From positions 992,001 through 1,056,000 of the forward strand of contig NZ_JAPDPC010000001.1 of assembly GCF_026283945.1 (NCBI RefSeq): a stretch of DNA of 64,000 nucleotides, read 5' to 3'. Position numbers and translations under genes: made by a program. Below are positions 44,867 to 54,800 of the stretch, one piece after another (position 1 is the stretch's first letter; each line of letters begins with the position of its first letter). The notes below the pieces were generated by a model that worked only from the letters and a program-made list of their open reading frames with translations, did no database searches and was not told where the DNA came from. This DNA is from Dyella humicola. GTDB taxonomy: Bacteria; Pseudomonadota; Gammaproteobacteria; Xanthomonadales; Rhodanobacteraceae.

Positions 44867-45307
44867 TCAGCGGTCGGTGGCCGCAGGCGTGGGCGAAGCC
44901 AACCAGCGTTCCAGGATGACGGCGGCGGCTTCAGCATCGATGGTGGCGGCGTCGCGGCGTTTTTTCAGGCCGGCGGCGCGCGCACTGGCAAAGCGTTGGG
45001 CCGCTTCCTGAGAGCTGTGGCGCTCGTCGGTGAGTTCTACCGGCACGCCGTAACGCTGGCCCAGCTTCTCGGCGAAGCGTCGGGCGCTGCGACTGGCCGG
45101 CTGCTCCTGGCCGTCGAGAGTAAGCGGCAGGCCCACGACCAGGGTGTCCGGCAGCCATTCCTGGCGCAGGGCGTCCAGTTTCTGCCAATCGGGATCGCCA
45201 TCGCGCACCGGGATGGCGGCCAGGCCGCGCGCACTACCCGTAAAACGATTGCCGACCGCAACGCCTAGCAGGCGGCTGCCGACATCGAAACCAAACACAC
45301 AGCTCAC
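44867..45307 (-). CDS. ruvX: Putative Holliday junction resolvase / pre-16S rRNA nuclease RuvX
   Basis: A 146-residue YqgF/RuvX protein with an RNase H-like fold. The F-G-F-D-V-G-S-R-x-x-G-V-A-V-G motif carries the first catalytic aspartate, V-V-G-L-P-L-T-L-D-G comes next, and T-D-E-R-H-S-S near the C-terminus is typical. It processes the 5' end of 16S rRNA in E. coli. It starts with GTG at 45307, overlapping the algH stop by four bases (GTGA). Confidence 0.92.
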   Translation of the reverse strand: MSCVFGFDVGSRLLGVAVGNRFTGSARGLAAIPVRDGDPDWQKLDALRQEWLPDTLVVGLPLTLDGQEQPASRSARRFAEKLGQRYGVPVELTDERHSSQEAAQRFASARAAGLKKRRDAATIDAEAAAVILERWLASPTPAATDR

Positions 45308-45879
45308 GCGTGACCTGCGTAGCCGGGCAGCGCCAGCGGATCCACCCCAACCAAGCCGGCGGCGGCGCTCCAGCGCTCCTCCAGCGGGGTATGGAAGACC
45401 ACGCGTTCGCTGGCTTCGACGGTGAGCCAGGTGTTGTCCTTGAGTTCCTGTTCCAGCTGGCCGGCGCTCCAGCCGGCATAGCCCAGGGCCATCACGGCCA
45501 GGCGCGGACCTTCGCCATTGGCCATGGCTACCAGGATGTCGCGCGAGGTGGTGACCGACCACTCGGCATTGATGCGATAGCTCGACTCCCAGTGCCCCGG
45601 TTCGCGGTGCAGCACGAAGCCGCGCTCCTGTTGCACGGGGCCGCCGATCAGCACCGGCGCGTCGGCTAGTTCCAGATCGTTGCACTCGAGCTTCATTTGG
45701 GAGAGCACGTCACCCAGCCGATATTCGGACAGCTGGTTCACCAGCAGTCCCACCGCACCGTCCTCGTCGTGCTGGCAGATAAACGCGACGCCCCGAGAAA
45801 ACGGCGGTTCGGCCAGGCTCGGCATGGCGATCAGGAAGTGGCCGGCGAGCGATTGGGGCTGAGACTGGGAAACGGTCAT
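45304..45879 (-). CDS. algH: YqgE/AlgH family protein
   Basis: A 191-residue YqgE/AlgH protein. The segments L-A-G-H-F-L-I-A-M-P, F-x-R-x-V-x-F-I-C-Q-H and G-L-L-V-N-Q near the start, and A-L-G-Y-A-G-W-S-A-G-Q-L-E-x-E in the middle, are diagnostic. The biochemical role is unknown; AlgH influences alginate regulation in Pseudomonas. The start at 45879 excludes a 16-codon extension. It is coupled to ruvX and lies downstream of the tonB-like gene. Confidence 0.92.
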   Translation of the reverse strand: MTVSQSQPQSLAGHFLIAMPSLAEPPFSRGVAFICQHDEDGAVGLLVNQLSEYRLGDVLSQMKLECNDLELADAPVLIGGPVQQERGFVLHREPGHWESSYRINAEWSVTTSRDILVAMANGEGPRLAVMALGYAGWSAGQLEQELKDNTWLTVEASERVVFHTPLEERWSAAAGLVGVDPLALPGYAGHA

Positions 45880-45981
45880 GGGCGCATTGTAGAACCTGTT
45901 CGCGCCTGCCCCATAGCGCGGCCGCATCGGCTGCGGTCAAGGCTCCCGCGGCGTGGTGTAAACACGCCGTGAGTGGCGACC

Positions 45982-46848
45982 TTAGCGGCTACGCAGGATG
46001 TCGTTTGGCATGAACTGCCAGGTACGCGTGATGTTCAGCTCGTCGATGTGGTCTTTGTCCACCGGCAGCGAGGGGAAGGGGGCCGCCAAGCGCACGATGC
46101 GCTGTGCGGCGGCGTCCAGCAGTTGCTGCCCCGAGCTGCTCACCACCTCGATTCCCTTGACCGAGCCGTCGCGGTTGAGCGTCACGGTCATCAACACGTC
46201 ACCGTGCAGACGGCGGCGGCGGGCTTCGTTCGGGTAGTTCAGGTTGCCGACGCGCTCCACCCGGTCGACCCAGCCTCGCATATAGGCCGCATAGGCGTAT
46301 TCCTTGGTGTTGGCCGAAATGAACTTCTTTTTCGGGCGCTTGGCGTACTGCTCGCTGCGATCACGCACCTCGGCGGCCAGCTGCGCCATCTCCTGCCGCC
46401 GCGTGACCTCGCTAGGCGACTCGGGAAGGTCCTGCGGCGTCCGTTCCAGCTTGGCGCTGTCGGTGCTGACGGTGTAGTGGCTATCGCCGGTGGTGGTCAG
46501 CAGCTTGTCGTCGGTGGCGTCCTGCGGCCGCGGCGCACTGGCCTCCACCGGTTGCGCGACGACCCCGGGGTTGGGCTTGGGGATCGGCCCGGAAACCAAC
46601 TGCGAGGGGCGGGCGGCCTTGTCGCTCTCGCCGCCACCGGAGTTATTGGCCTGGGCCAGGAAATCGGCCTTGTCCGGGGCGTCGCGGTTGGCGACGTCCA
46701 CCAGGGTGACATCCAGGGTCGGCAGGCTGGGCTTGGCTTTGACGTAGTTGAACGTGATGCCAAGCACCAATACGCCATGGAGCAACAGCGAGAAGAGCAG
46801 GGTGGCGCCGATCATGTCGGCGCCAGTGCGGACAGCAGGTTGGCTCAC
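45982..46848 (-). CDS. TonB family energy transducer (position of Pseudomonas tonB3)
   Basis: A 288-residue TonB-family protein. A membrane helix (about 12-32) with the helix histidine seen in TonB is followed by a periplasmic linker and a true TonB C-terminal domain (about 200-285): L-N-Y-P-x-E-A-R-R-R-R-L-H-G-D-V-L and W-Q-F-M. It starts with GTG at 46848, overlapping the gshB stop (GTGA). In P. aeruginosa the gene at this place, tonB3, is needed for twitching motility and pilus assembly. No ExbB/ExbD genes are adjacent. Confidence 0.9.
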   Translation of the reverse strand: MSQPAVRTGADMIGATLLFSLLLHGVLVLGITFNYVKAKPSLPTLDVTLVDVANRDAPDKADFLAQANNSGGGESDKAARPSQLVSGPIPKPNPGVVAQPVEASAPRPQDATDDKLLTTTGDSHYTVSTDSAKLERTPQDLPESPSEVTRRQEMAQLAAEVRDRSEQYAKRPKKKFISANTKEYAYAAYMRGWVDRVERVGNLNYPNEARRRRLHGDVLMTVTLNRDGSVKGIEVVSSSGQQLLDAAAQRIVRLAAPFPSLPVDKDHIDELNITRTWQFMPNDILRSR

Positions 46849-47822
46849 GCGGCGCGGTTTCCGATTCGAGTGCGTTCGATGACGTCGAACAACTGGCCCG
46901 CAATATTAAGCCCGAACTGCGCGTCCAGTTCCCGGGCACAGGTTGGCGATGTGACGTTGATCTCGGTGAGGTAGTCGCCAATCACGTCCAGGCCCACGAA
47001 CAACAGGCCGCGTCGACGCAGTTCCGGCGCCACCTGGGACACGATCCAGCGATCCCGCTCGCTGAGTGGCACGCCGACGCCGCGGCCGCCAGCCGCCAGG
47101 TTGCCGCGGAACTCATTGCCCTGGGGAATGCGTGCCAGCGCATAAGGCACCGGCTCGCCGTCAATGACCAGGATGCGCTTGTCCCCGGAAGTGATTTCAG
47201 GAATGTATTTTTGGGCCATGGTGAACTGGCGGTGCTCGCCGTGCGGTCCGGCCGCAATCAAGGTCTCGAGCATGGAGTTGAGGTTGGTATCCCCGGCGCT
47301 GACCCGGAAGATGCCGCGGCCGCCCATGCCGTCCAGCGGTTTGAGCACAACTTCGCCGTGGGTGGCCACGAAGGCGCGCATTTCGGCGGCGTCGCGGGAC
47401 ACCAGGGTGGGCGCCATGCATTGAGGGAAGTGCATGGCGAACAACTTCTCGTTGCAGTCCCGGAGCGCCTGGGGGCGGTTGACCACGCTCACGCCGGCAC
47501 GCTCGGCCTGTTCCGCCACCATGGTGTCGTAGATGAACTGCGCGTCGACCGGTGGGTCCTTGCGCATCAGCAGCACGTCGATCTCACGCAGGTCGCGCCA
47601 TCGCGGTTCTTCCAGCATGAACCAGCCCGAGGCATCGTCCCGCACGGAAAGGGCAGCCAGACGCGCCCAGGGCAGGCCGTCCCGCAGGGCCAGGTCGCCC
47701 TGCTCCAGGTAGAACAGGCGATGCCCGCGCCGCTGGGCCTCCAGCAACATGGCGAAGGTAGTGTCCTTGGCGATCTTGATGGAGCCGATCGGGTCCATCA
47801 ACACGGCGACCGAAAGGGTCAT
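46845..47822 (-). CDS. gshB: Glutathione synthetase
   Basis: A 325-residue ATP-grasp enzyme joining gamma-glutamylcysteine and glycine. It begins MTLSVAVLMDPIGSIKIAKDTT, and the ATP-grasp segment K-P-L-D-G-M-G-G-R-G-I-F and the metal-binding D-V-I-G-D-Y-L-T-E-I-N-V-T-S-P are typical. An ATG at 47828 is possible, but 47822 has better spacing from GGAGA. It heads the minus-strand run gshB-tonB-algH-ruvX-pyrB. Confidence 0.95.
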   Translation of the reverse strand: MTLSVAVLMDPIGSIKIAKDTTFAMLLEAQRRGHRLFYLEQGDLALRDGLPWARLAALSVRDDASGWFMLEEPRWRDLREIDVLLMRKDPPVDAQFIYDTMVAEQAERAGVSVVNRPQALRDCNEKLFAMHFPQCMAPTLVSRDAAEMRAFVATHGEVVLKPLDGMGGRGIFRVSAGDTNLNSMLETLIAAGPHGEHRQFTMAQKYIPEITSGDKRILVIDGEPVPYALARIPQGNEFRGNLAAGGRGVGVPLSERDRWIVSQVAPELRRRGLLFVGLDVIGDYLTEINVTSPTCARELDAQFGLNIAGQLFDVIERTRIGNRAA

Positions 47823-48323
47823 CGTCATTCTCCGGTAGTAGAGCGTCGTCACGATCTGTCCCGGCGCTGACCGGGAAAGAGCGTGGGAGTGTATGTCGAG
47901 ACGCGGTCATCTGATGACTTCCCTGGGCAATTCGCCTCCGACCCGGCTGGTGGTGGCCCCGTTCGCTCCGAGATGCAGGGGCGGGCGGCCAGGTTGTGGT
48001 TTCAGCAAAGCGGGAACTGTGCAAATACAGGTCAATTAGCACCTTGACCGGGCCAGCCACCCATGGTCACGATGAAGCCCAACATCGAGACGTTTCGCCG
48101 GTTGATGGCCTAAATCAATGACGTGGCGCTCTCCGGGTGAGATTTCAGCTTGACGTCACGTCAGGCAGGCGGTAAACAGCAACAGACGGATGCCTGCCGG
48201 CTAAGTAGCGAGTTAGTACGTCATAAGAAGCTTTACTGAATTCTTTTGTCCACGTGGGGCTGGCAGCAGTTGCCGACGGCCGCACGTTTTACCTGAGCCT
48301 GGGGCGGGTCGCAGGGGGGTCTT
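47823..48323. other. 501-base divergent promoter region of gshB and pilG
   Basis: No gene or RNA was recognised here. It must hold promoters for gshB and for the Pil-Chp operon. Visible elements are a TGACGTCACGTCA sequence near 48154 and a GGCAGGC/GCCTGCC inverted repeat (about 48165-48200) with a 21-base spacer. A GGGGGG run just before the pilG GTG may serve as its ribosome binding site. None of these can be tied to a known regulator. Confidence 0.5.
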
Positions 48324-48725
48324 GTGAACTTGAACATAAATGGAAATGGCTTGGCCGGCCTTAAGGTCATGGTTATCGATGACTCGAAGACCATCCGGCG
48401 GACCGCCGAAACCTTGCTGAAAAAAGAAGGTTGCGACGTGCTGACCGCCGTGGACGGTTTCGAGGCATTGGCCAAGATCTCTGACCAGAAGCCCGCCATC
48501 ATCTTTGTCGACATCATGATGCCGCGCCTCGACGGGTATCAGACCTGCGCGCTGATCAAGAACAATCCGCAGTTCCGCGGTACGCCGGTCATCATGCTCA
48601 GCTCGAAGGACGGACTGTTTGACAAAGCACGCGGCCGCATCGTCGGCGCCGAACAATATCTCACCAAGCCCTTCACGCGTGATGAGCTGCTTGGTGCTAT
48701 CCATCGACATGTCAGCACGGTGTAA
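48324..48725 (+). CDS. pilG: Twitching motility response regulator PilG
   Basis: A 133-residue single-domain receiver. The acidic pair D-D lies in M-V-I-D-D-S-K-T-I-R-R, the phospho-aspartate in F-V-D-I-M-M-P-R-L-D-G, and the lysine in T-K-P-F. PilG receives phosphate from ChpA and favours pilus extension and cAMP signalling in Pseudomonas. It starts with GTG at 48324. It is the first gene of the operon pilG-pilH-pilI-pilJ-chpA-chpB-chpC. Confidence 0.95.
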   Translation: MNLNINGNGLAGLKVMVIDDSKTIRRTAETLLKKEGCDVLTAVDGFEALAKISDQKPAIIFVDIMMPRLDGYQTCALIKNNPQFRGTPVIMLSSKDGLFDKARGRIVGAEQYLTKPFTRDELLGAIHRHVSTV

Positions 48726-48756
48726 GACCGGCGACTACAGGGTCTGAGGGGGACCT

Positions 48757-49128
48757 GTGGCCAATATTCTCATTATCGACGACTCGCCGACCGACGTGCG
48801 CGTGTTCACCACGCTGCTTGAGCGTGCGGGTTATCGGGTCGATTCCGTTGGCAGTGCCGAGGAAGGCATCGAGCGCGTGCGTGCGCAGTTGCCTGACCTG
48901 GTCATCATGGACGTCATCATGCCCGGCATGAACGGCTTCCAGGCCACCCGCACGCTTACCCGCGACCCGGTGACGTCCAACGTTCCGATCGTCATGATCA
49001 CCACCAAATCGATGGAGACCGATCGCGTGTGGGGGCTGCGCCAAGGTGCGCGTGCCTTCATCACCAAGCCGGTGAACGAAAAGGATCTCCTTGCATGTAT
49101 CAACGATTTGCTGCCGAACGCCGCCTGA
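48757..49128 (+). CDS. pilH: Twitching motility response regulator PilH
   Basis: A 123-residue receiver domain with I-I-D-D-S-P-T-D at the start, V-I-M-D-V-I-M-P-G-M-N-G around the phospho-aspartate, and I-T-K-P-V at the end. PilH is the second CheY-like output of the system and promotes retraction or acts as a phosphate sink. It starts with GTG at 48757, 31 bases after pilG. The PilI start is seven bases downstream. Confidence 0.94.
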   Translation: MANILIIDDSPTDVRVFTTLLERAGYRVDSVGSAEEGIERVRAQLPDLVIMDVIMPGMNGFQATRTLTRDPVTSNVPIVMITTKSMETDRVWGLRQGARAFITKPVNEKDLLACINDLLPNAA

Positions 49129-49135
49129 GGTGACG

Positions 49136-49678
49136 ATGAGCCAGACTGCCACGCTCTCGCCCTTCGAAATCCTGGCCCGCTACGAACGACTTTCGCTGGT
49201 TCATTCCTCCGATACGCCGGAGAAGCTGGAGGCCCCGGGTCTCTGGCGTGGCATTGGCTACCGCGCCGGCAGTCGCCTGTTCGTCAGCGGCATCGACGAA
49301 ATCAGCGAATTGCTGGCGGTGCCGGTATTGACGCCGGTGCCCGGTACGCAAACCTGGCTGCTTGGCGTGGCCAATGTGCGAGGCAACCTGGTGCCGGTCA
49401 TCGATCTCGCTCGCTTCCTGTTCGGTGAACGCACCGTACAAACCGAGCGTACGCGCCTGCTGGTGGTGCGACAGAGTGGCGGCAACGTGGCGCTGATGGT
49501 CGACGAAGTTTTCGGCCAGCGCACGGTGGATGCCGAGCAGCGCCGCACGGCCGAACAAGAAGACGATCCGCGCCTGGCGCGATTCGTGGAAGATCGAGTG
49601 GGCGAGCCACGGTTGGCCGTGTTCAGCATGGGCAAACTGGTGCGCGCGCCTGATTTCCGCCAAGCCGCAGCGGCTTGA
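49136..49678 (+). CDS. pilI: CheW-like coupling protein PilI
   Basis: A 180-residue CheW-family adaptor linking the receptor PilJ to the kinase ChpA. The core motif N-V-R-G-N-L-V-P-V-I-D-L-A-R-F-L-F-G is clear, as is the V-M-D-E-V-F-like VDEVFG strand. The ATG at 49136 follows GAGGTGACG. The open frame extends 15 codons upstream into pilH, which is rejected. Confidence 0.93.
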   Translation: MSQTATLSPFEILARYERLSLVHSSDTPEKLEAPGLWRGIGYRAGSRLFVSGIDEISELLAVPVLTPVPGTQTWLLGVANVRGNLVPVIDLARFLFGERTVQTERTRLLVVRQSGGNVALMVDEVFGQRTVDAEQRRTAEQEDDPRLARFVEDRVGEPRLAVFSMGKLVRAPDFRQAAAA

Positions 49679-49791
49679 CGGACGATAGTTGAATCTAGGG
49701 TAGGACCGGCGCCAGTTGTGGCCGGAATCAGGGCGATGATCCCAGCCTCCGCCAGCAAGGGTGGCGGGGGTAGACGGGCGAGGTGAACGAA

Positions 49792-51822
49792 ATGAGCACT
49801 ACAGGGGGCGTTGGCAAGGAGCGGGGCTTTACCGGCCTCATCATTGCGCTGGTCATCGCGATTGGATTCGCGGGTGTCGATTTCGTCATGCTCAACATCA
49901 GGAACAGCGAGGATCGGCAGGCCATTGCCCTGACCACGCAGATCCAGGTGTTGTCACAGCAGACGGCTAAGTACGCCATCGAGGCGGCAGACGGTAACGT
50001 CGACTCCTTCAAGGAGCTCGAGACCAACCGCAACGCCATCGATTCGGCGGTCCAACACCTGAACAAGGGCGATGCGAAGAGCGGCATGCAACCTTATGCC
50101 GACAACAACGCAACCCCCGCCGGTCGTGCCGTGGGCGCGTTGACCAATGCCTGGGGTCAGCTCGATGCCGACATCGGCAAGATCCTTTCCAACAAGGCCC
50201 TGGTGCTCGATTCGGCCCAGCGCGCGACGACGCTGTCGCGTGACCTGCCGCTGCTCAACTCCAGCATGGAGCAGGTGGTAAACATCCTGCAGCAGCACGG
50301 TGGCAGCGCTGAGCAGACCTATACCTCGGCCCGCCAGATGTTGCTGGCCGACCGTATGATCCGCCGAGTGCAAGAAGTGCTGCAAGGTGGCGACGCCTCC
50401 CAGCCCGCGGCAGACGGCCTGGCCCGTGACGGTCAGCTCTATGGTTCGGTGCTCAAGGGTCTGCTCGAAGGTAACGCCGAAGTCGGCGTGCACTCGATGG
50501 GCGACACCAATGCACGCAAGATTCTTACCGACATGCAGTCCCAGTGGGACAACCTGCAGGATCCGGTCGGCAAGCTGGTCGGCGCTGCCGGCAACCTCAG
50601 CGACGTGAAACGCGCAGGCAACCAGGCCTCCCTGGATTCGCAGAACGTGCTGTTGCGCGCGAACGAGCTGTCCGACCAGGTCAGCAAGCTGCCCTTGCGC
50701 CGCCTGTTCCCGAACGTGTGGTGGGGCGTGCTCGGTGCCATCGGTGCGGTCGCCTTCATCGTGGTGCTGGTGGTTCAGCTCGTTACCGACCAGCGCCGCC
50801 GCTTCCAGGACAGTGCCGAGCTCAACCAGCGTAACCAGGAGGCCATCATGCGCCTGCTGGACGAAATGGGTTCGCTCGCCGAAGGTGACCTGACGGTCAA
50901 GACCACGGTGACCGAGGACATTACGGGCGCCATTGCCGACTCGGTGAACTACGCCATCGACGAGTTGCGCACCCTGGTGACCACGATTAACGAGACCTCC
51001 GAGCAGGTGTCCTCGTCGGCCCAGGAGACGCAGACCACCGCACGTCATCTGGCCGAGTCGGCGCAGCACCAGGCGCAGCGGATCAGCACGGCGACCACGG
51101 CGATCAACCAGATCGCCAGCCTCATGGATACCGTGTCGAAGGATTCAGCCGAATCGGCCGACGTGGCCGAGCGCTCGGTGAAAATTGCCTCGCGCGGCGC
51201 CGAAGTGGTGCGCGAGACGATCTCGGGCATGGACTCGATCCGCGACCAGATCCAGGAGACCTCCAAGCGCATCAAGCGCCTGGGCGAGTCTTCGCAGGAG
51301 ATTGGCTCGATCGTGGAACTGATCAACGACATCGCCGAGCAGACCAACATCCTGGCACTCAACGCGGCCATCCAGGCAGCGTCGGCCGGTGAGGCGGGTC
51401 GCGGTTTCGCGGTGGTGGCGGACGAAGTGCAGCGCCTGGCAGAGCGTTCCGCCAGCGCGACGAAGCGAATCGAAACGCTGGTGCAGACCATTCAGTCCGA
51501 TACCAACGAGGCGGTGAATTCGATGGAGCAGACCACCGCGGAAGTGGTGGCCGGTGCCCGACTGGCGGAGGACGCCGGTAGTGCGCTGGGCGATATCGAG
51601 CGCGTGTCGCACGATTTGTCCGCACTGATTCAAAACATCTCCACCGCCGCCCGCCAGCAATCCACCGCGGCGTCGGACATCTCGGTGTCGATGAATGCGA
51701 TCCAGGAAATTACCTCGCAGACCTCACAGGGTGCGAGCCAGACGGCCGACTCGATCGGTTACCTGGCTCAGCTTGCGAGTGATCTGCGGCGTTCGGTGGC
51801 TCACTTTAAGCTGCCGGGCTGA
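49792..51822 (+). CDS. pilJ: Methyl-accepting chemotaxis protein PilJ
   Basis: A 676-residue receptor of the Pil-Chp system. Membrane helices are near 14-36 and 310-332, enclosing a periplasmic domain of about 270 residues. HAMP-like and long signalling helices follow, with the conserved tip [15 protein letters not shown] around residue 520. The ATG at 49792 has GAGGTG upstream; a GTG three codons earlier is less likely. pilK, the methyltransferase gene normally next, is absent: only about 75 bases separate pilJ from chpA. Confidence 0.95.
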   Translation: MSTTGGVGKERGFTGLIIALVIAIGFAGVDFVMLNIRNSEDRQAIALTTQIQVLSQQTAKYAIEAADGNVDSFKELETNRNAIDSAVQHLNKGDAKSGMQPYADNNATPAGRAVGALTNAWGQLDADIGKILSNKALVLDSAQRATTLSRDLPLLNSSMEQVVNILQQHGGSAEQTYTSARQMLLADRMIRRVQEVLQGGDASQPAADGLARDGQLYGSVLKGLLEGNAEVGVHSMGDTNARKILTDMQSQWDNLQDPVGKLVGAAGNLSDVKRAGNQASLDSQNVLLRANELSDQVSKLPLRRLFPNVWWGVLGAIGAVAFIVVLVVQLVTDQRRRFQDSAELNQRNQEAIMRLLDEMGSLAEGDLTVKTTVTEDITGAIADSVNYAIDELRTLVTTINETSEQVSSSAQETQTTARHLAESAQHQAQRISTATTAINQIASLMDTVSKDSAESADVAERSVKIASRGAEVVRETISGMDSIRDQIQETSKRIKRLGESSQEIGSIVELINDIAEQTNILALNAAIQAASAGEAGRGFAVVADEVQRLAERSASATKRIETLVQTIQSDTNEAVNSMEQTTAEVVAGARLAEDAGSALGDIERVSHDLSALIQNISTAARQQSTAASDISVSMNAIQEITSQTSQGASQTADSIGYLAQLASDLRRSVAHFKLPG

Positions 51823-51896
51823 CACAAAACGATTTTCACAGGGGGCAACCTCGACGGTTGCGTGACAAAGCGTTACGTGGCCGCAGTGAGGGGCGC

Positions 51897-54800
51897 ATGA
51901 GACTTCAAGATCACATCGATTTCACCACCCTGCAGTGGGTCAAGCCAGAGCTCGACGAGACGCTGGCGCTTGCCCGCGAGGCGTTGGAGTCCTACGTCGA
52001 CAATCCGGGCGACCGGGCTGCCATGCGTTCGTGCGCCGACAGCCTGCATCAGGTGCAAGGCACGCTGCGCATGGTCGAGCTCTACGGCGCCGCGATGGTT
52101 GCGGAGGAGATGGAGACACTGACCATCTCGCTGCTTGAGGACCATGTCGCCGACCGCGAGGACGCCTATGCGGCCCTGATGCGTGGCCTCATGCAGCTGC
52201 CGGACTATCTCGAAAGATTGTCTGGCGGCCACCGTGACGTACCGGTGGTGCTGCTGCCGTTGCTCAATGACCTGCGTTCCAGTCGCGGTCAGCAGGCGCT
52301 GCACGAATCGGCGCTCTTCACGCCCAACCTTGACGTCGTGCTGCCGCACCAGGCGCCAGCTCCGGCGCATGACATCGCCGCTGAGCGTCAGCGCAGCGAA
52401 GTCGCTGCCCTGCGGCTGCGCTTCCAGCAGCAGTTGTTGACCTGGTTCCGTGGGCAGGGCAACGAGCAGCAGTTGACGGGCATGATTCAGACCTTGGATG
52501 CCATCACGGCGCGCTGCCATAGCGTGCCTGGGCGTCGTCTGTGGTGGATCGCCGCCGGTGTCCTCGAAGGCGTGCAACAGGGCGTGCTCAAGAACCATGC
52601 GAGCGAAGTGCGCCAACTGATTGGCAAGGTCGATCGCAGCATCCGCCAACTGGTGGAACATGGCGAAATCAGCCTGCGCGGCGGTGATTCCGACGAATTG
52701 GCGCGCAAACTGCTGTACGTGACGGGCCAGGTCAAGCCGGGCAGTCCGCGGATGGAGTTGCTGCGCCAGACCTACTCGCTCGACGCCCTGCTGCCTGAGG
52801 CGAGTGAGGTGGAACACGCACGCGGCTCCATGTCCGGCCACAACCGTGCCTTGCTCGATTCCGTGGCGCGTGCGCTGAAGGACGACTTGTTGCGGGTGAA
52901 GGAGGCGCTGGATCTGTTCCTGCGGCAAACCGACGCCGATCCTGCGCAGCTGGCGAGCCAGACCGAAGTGCTGGACCGCGTGGGCGACACGCTGGGCATG
53001 TTGGCATTGGCTGTGCCGCGACGCGTGGTCAACGAGCAGCGTCGCGTGCTGGACGAAATCGCCAATCGCGTGCGCACGCCCGACGAAGAGCTGTTGCTCG
53101 ATGTTGCCGGTGCGCTGCTTTATGTGGAAGCGTCGCTCGACGATCACATCGAAAGCCTGGGTGCCGAAGAAGAAAGTGCGCCTGAAGGCGCGACTGCGAT
53201 GCTGCCGCGCAGCGAGGCGCGCCATATCCTGGCGACCCTGATGCACGAAGCCACCGCCAACACCGGCAAGGTGAAGGAAGCGATCGTCGCTTATGTCGAG
53301 TCGGGCTGGCAGTCCAGGCAGCTGGCCGATGTGGGCCCGCTGATGGAGGAAGTGGCGGGAGCCATGCGCATGCTGTCCGCGCCGCGTCCCGCCGAACTGG
53401 CTGAAGGCATTGGCCGTTTCGTCGGCAACGAGTTGCTGGCCGATCGGCGCGTGCCCAGCACGGCGCAGATGGATCATCTCGCCGATGCGCTTGCCGCGCT
53501 GGAGTATTACCTCGAGGCCGCGCGCGAGCATCGCGGTGGCCTGGAACACATCCTGGACGTCGCCGAGCACAGTCTGGGTACGCTCGGCTATTGGCCGCCG
53601 CCGGCCGCGCGCGCGGCGGTGTTGGACGACATGGACGAAGCGCCGGAGCAGGTCGCCAAGGCGGCAGATGCCGCGCTTGCGGCAGCGCTGGCCAACCAGC
53701 CGGAGCTCTCGGAAACCGTCAGCCTGGCCCATGGCGATGATTTGTCGGGGCTGATCATCGGTCACAGTGAAACGCCGCAACCGCTGGAACACGAGATCAC
53801 CGGCATGCGCCTGGCGGACACCGAACATCTCGGTCCGCAGGAAGCCGTGCAGGGCGGCGATGACGAATGGATCGAGATCGAGGAAGAGATCTTCGAGCAG
53901 GTACCAGTAGCCCGCGCGTCACAGGCTGAAGCGGGCTTTCAGGCCAGTACGGCGGGCATCGACGACGACATCCGCGACATCTTCCTGGAGGAGATGCAGG
54001 AAGAAATCGATAGCCTGCATGCAGCGCGCCAGACCTGGCTCGCCGATACCGCGCAGTTGGATGCACTCACACCCATTCGTCGCTCCTTCCATACTTTGAA
54101 GGGTTCTGGCCGGCTGGTCGGCGCCACCATGCTGGGTGAATTCGCCTGGAAGGTGGAGAACATGCTCAATCGTGTGCTGGATCATTCGATTCCGGCCAAC
54201 GAGGGCGTGCAGGAAGTGGTGAGTGGCGCCATCGATGCCTTGCCGCAACTGCGCATTGCGCTGTTGGGCGAAGGGGCACCGACGGCACCGATCAACGCCA
54301 TCATGGAGATTGCCGAGCGACTTGCCGCCGGCCAGCAGGATGCGCGCATCGCCGACATTGCGCCTGCCGCGATGGAGAGCGTGCGTCGCGTCGTGCATCG
54401 CCGCGTGCCGCGTGTCGATGTCGCCGCCATTCCGACCGCCAGCCTTGCCGATGTCGAGGCCGCGACGAGTTCGCCGGTCGAGCACTTCGCGGACGCGATC
54501 GAAGCGCCGGTCATGCCGCCGATCGATCCGGTGTTGCTGGAGATCCTGCGTAGTGAAGTCGCGCAGTACCTTGCGTCCATTCGGACGACGATCAACCGCG
54601 TCGACGGCGAACTTCGCGTCGACGACGGTCTGCTGCGTGCCGTACATACGCTGCACGGCGCCATCGCGATGGTCGACATCCCGTTGCTGACCCAGCTGCT
54701 TTCGCCACTGGAAAGCCTGCTCAAGCGCCTGCGTGCCGCCGGTCGGCCGCTTTCGGCCGAGGGCGTGCACCTGCTGGGCCAGAGCGCTGATGCCGTCGAT

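Noticed and set aside
48154-48200. TGACGTCACGTCA and the GGCAGGC/GCCTGCC pair as a CRP/Vfr-type site or terminator upstream of pilG
   Set aside because: Neither fits the CRP half-site spacing, the stem is only seven bases with a long loop, and no T-run follows.
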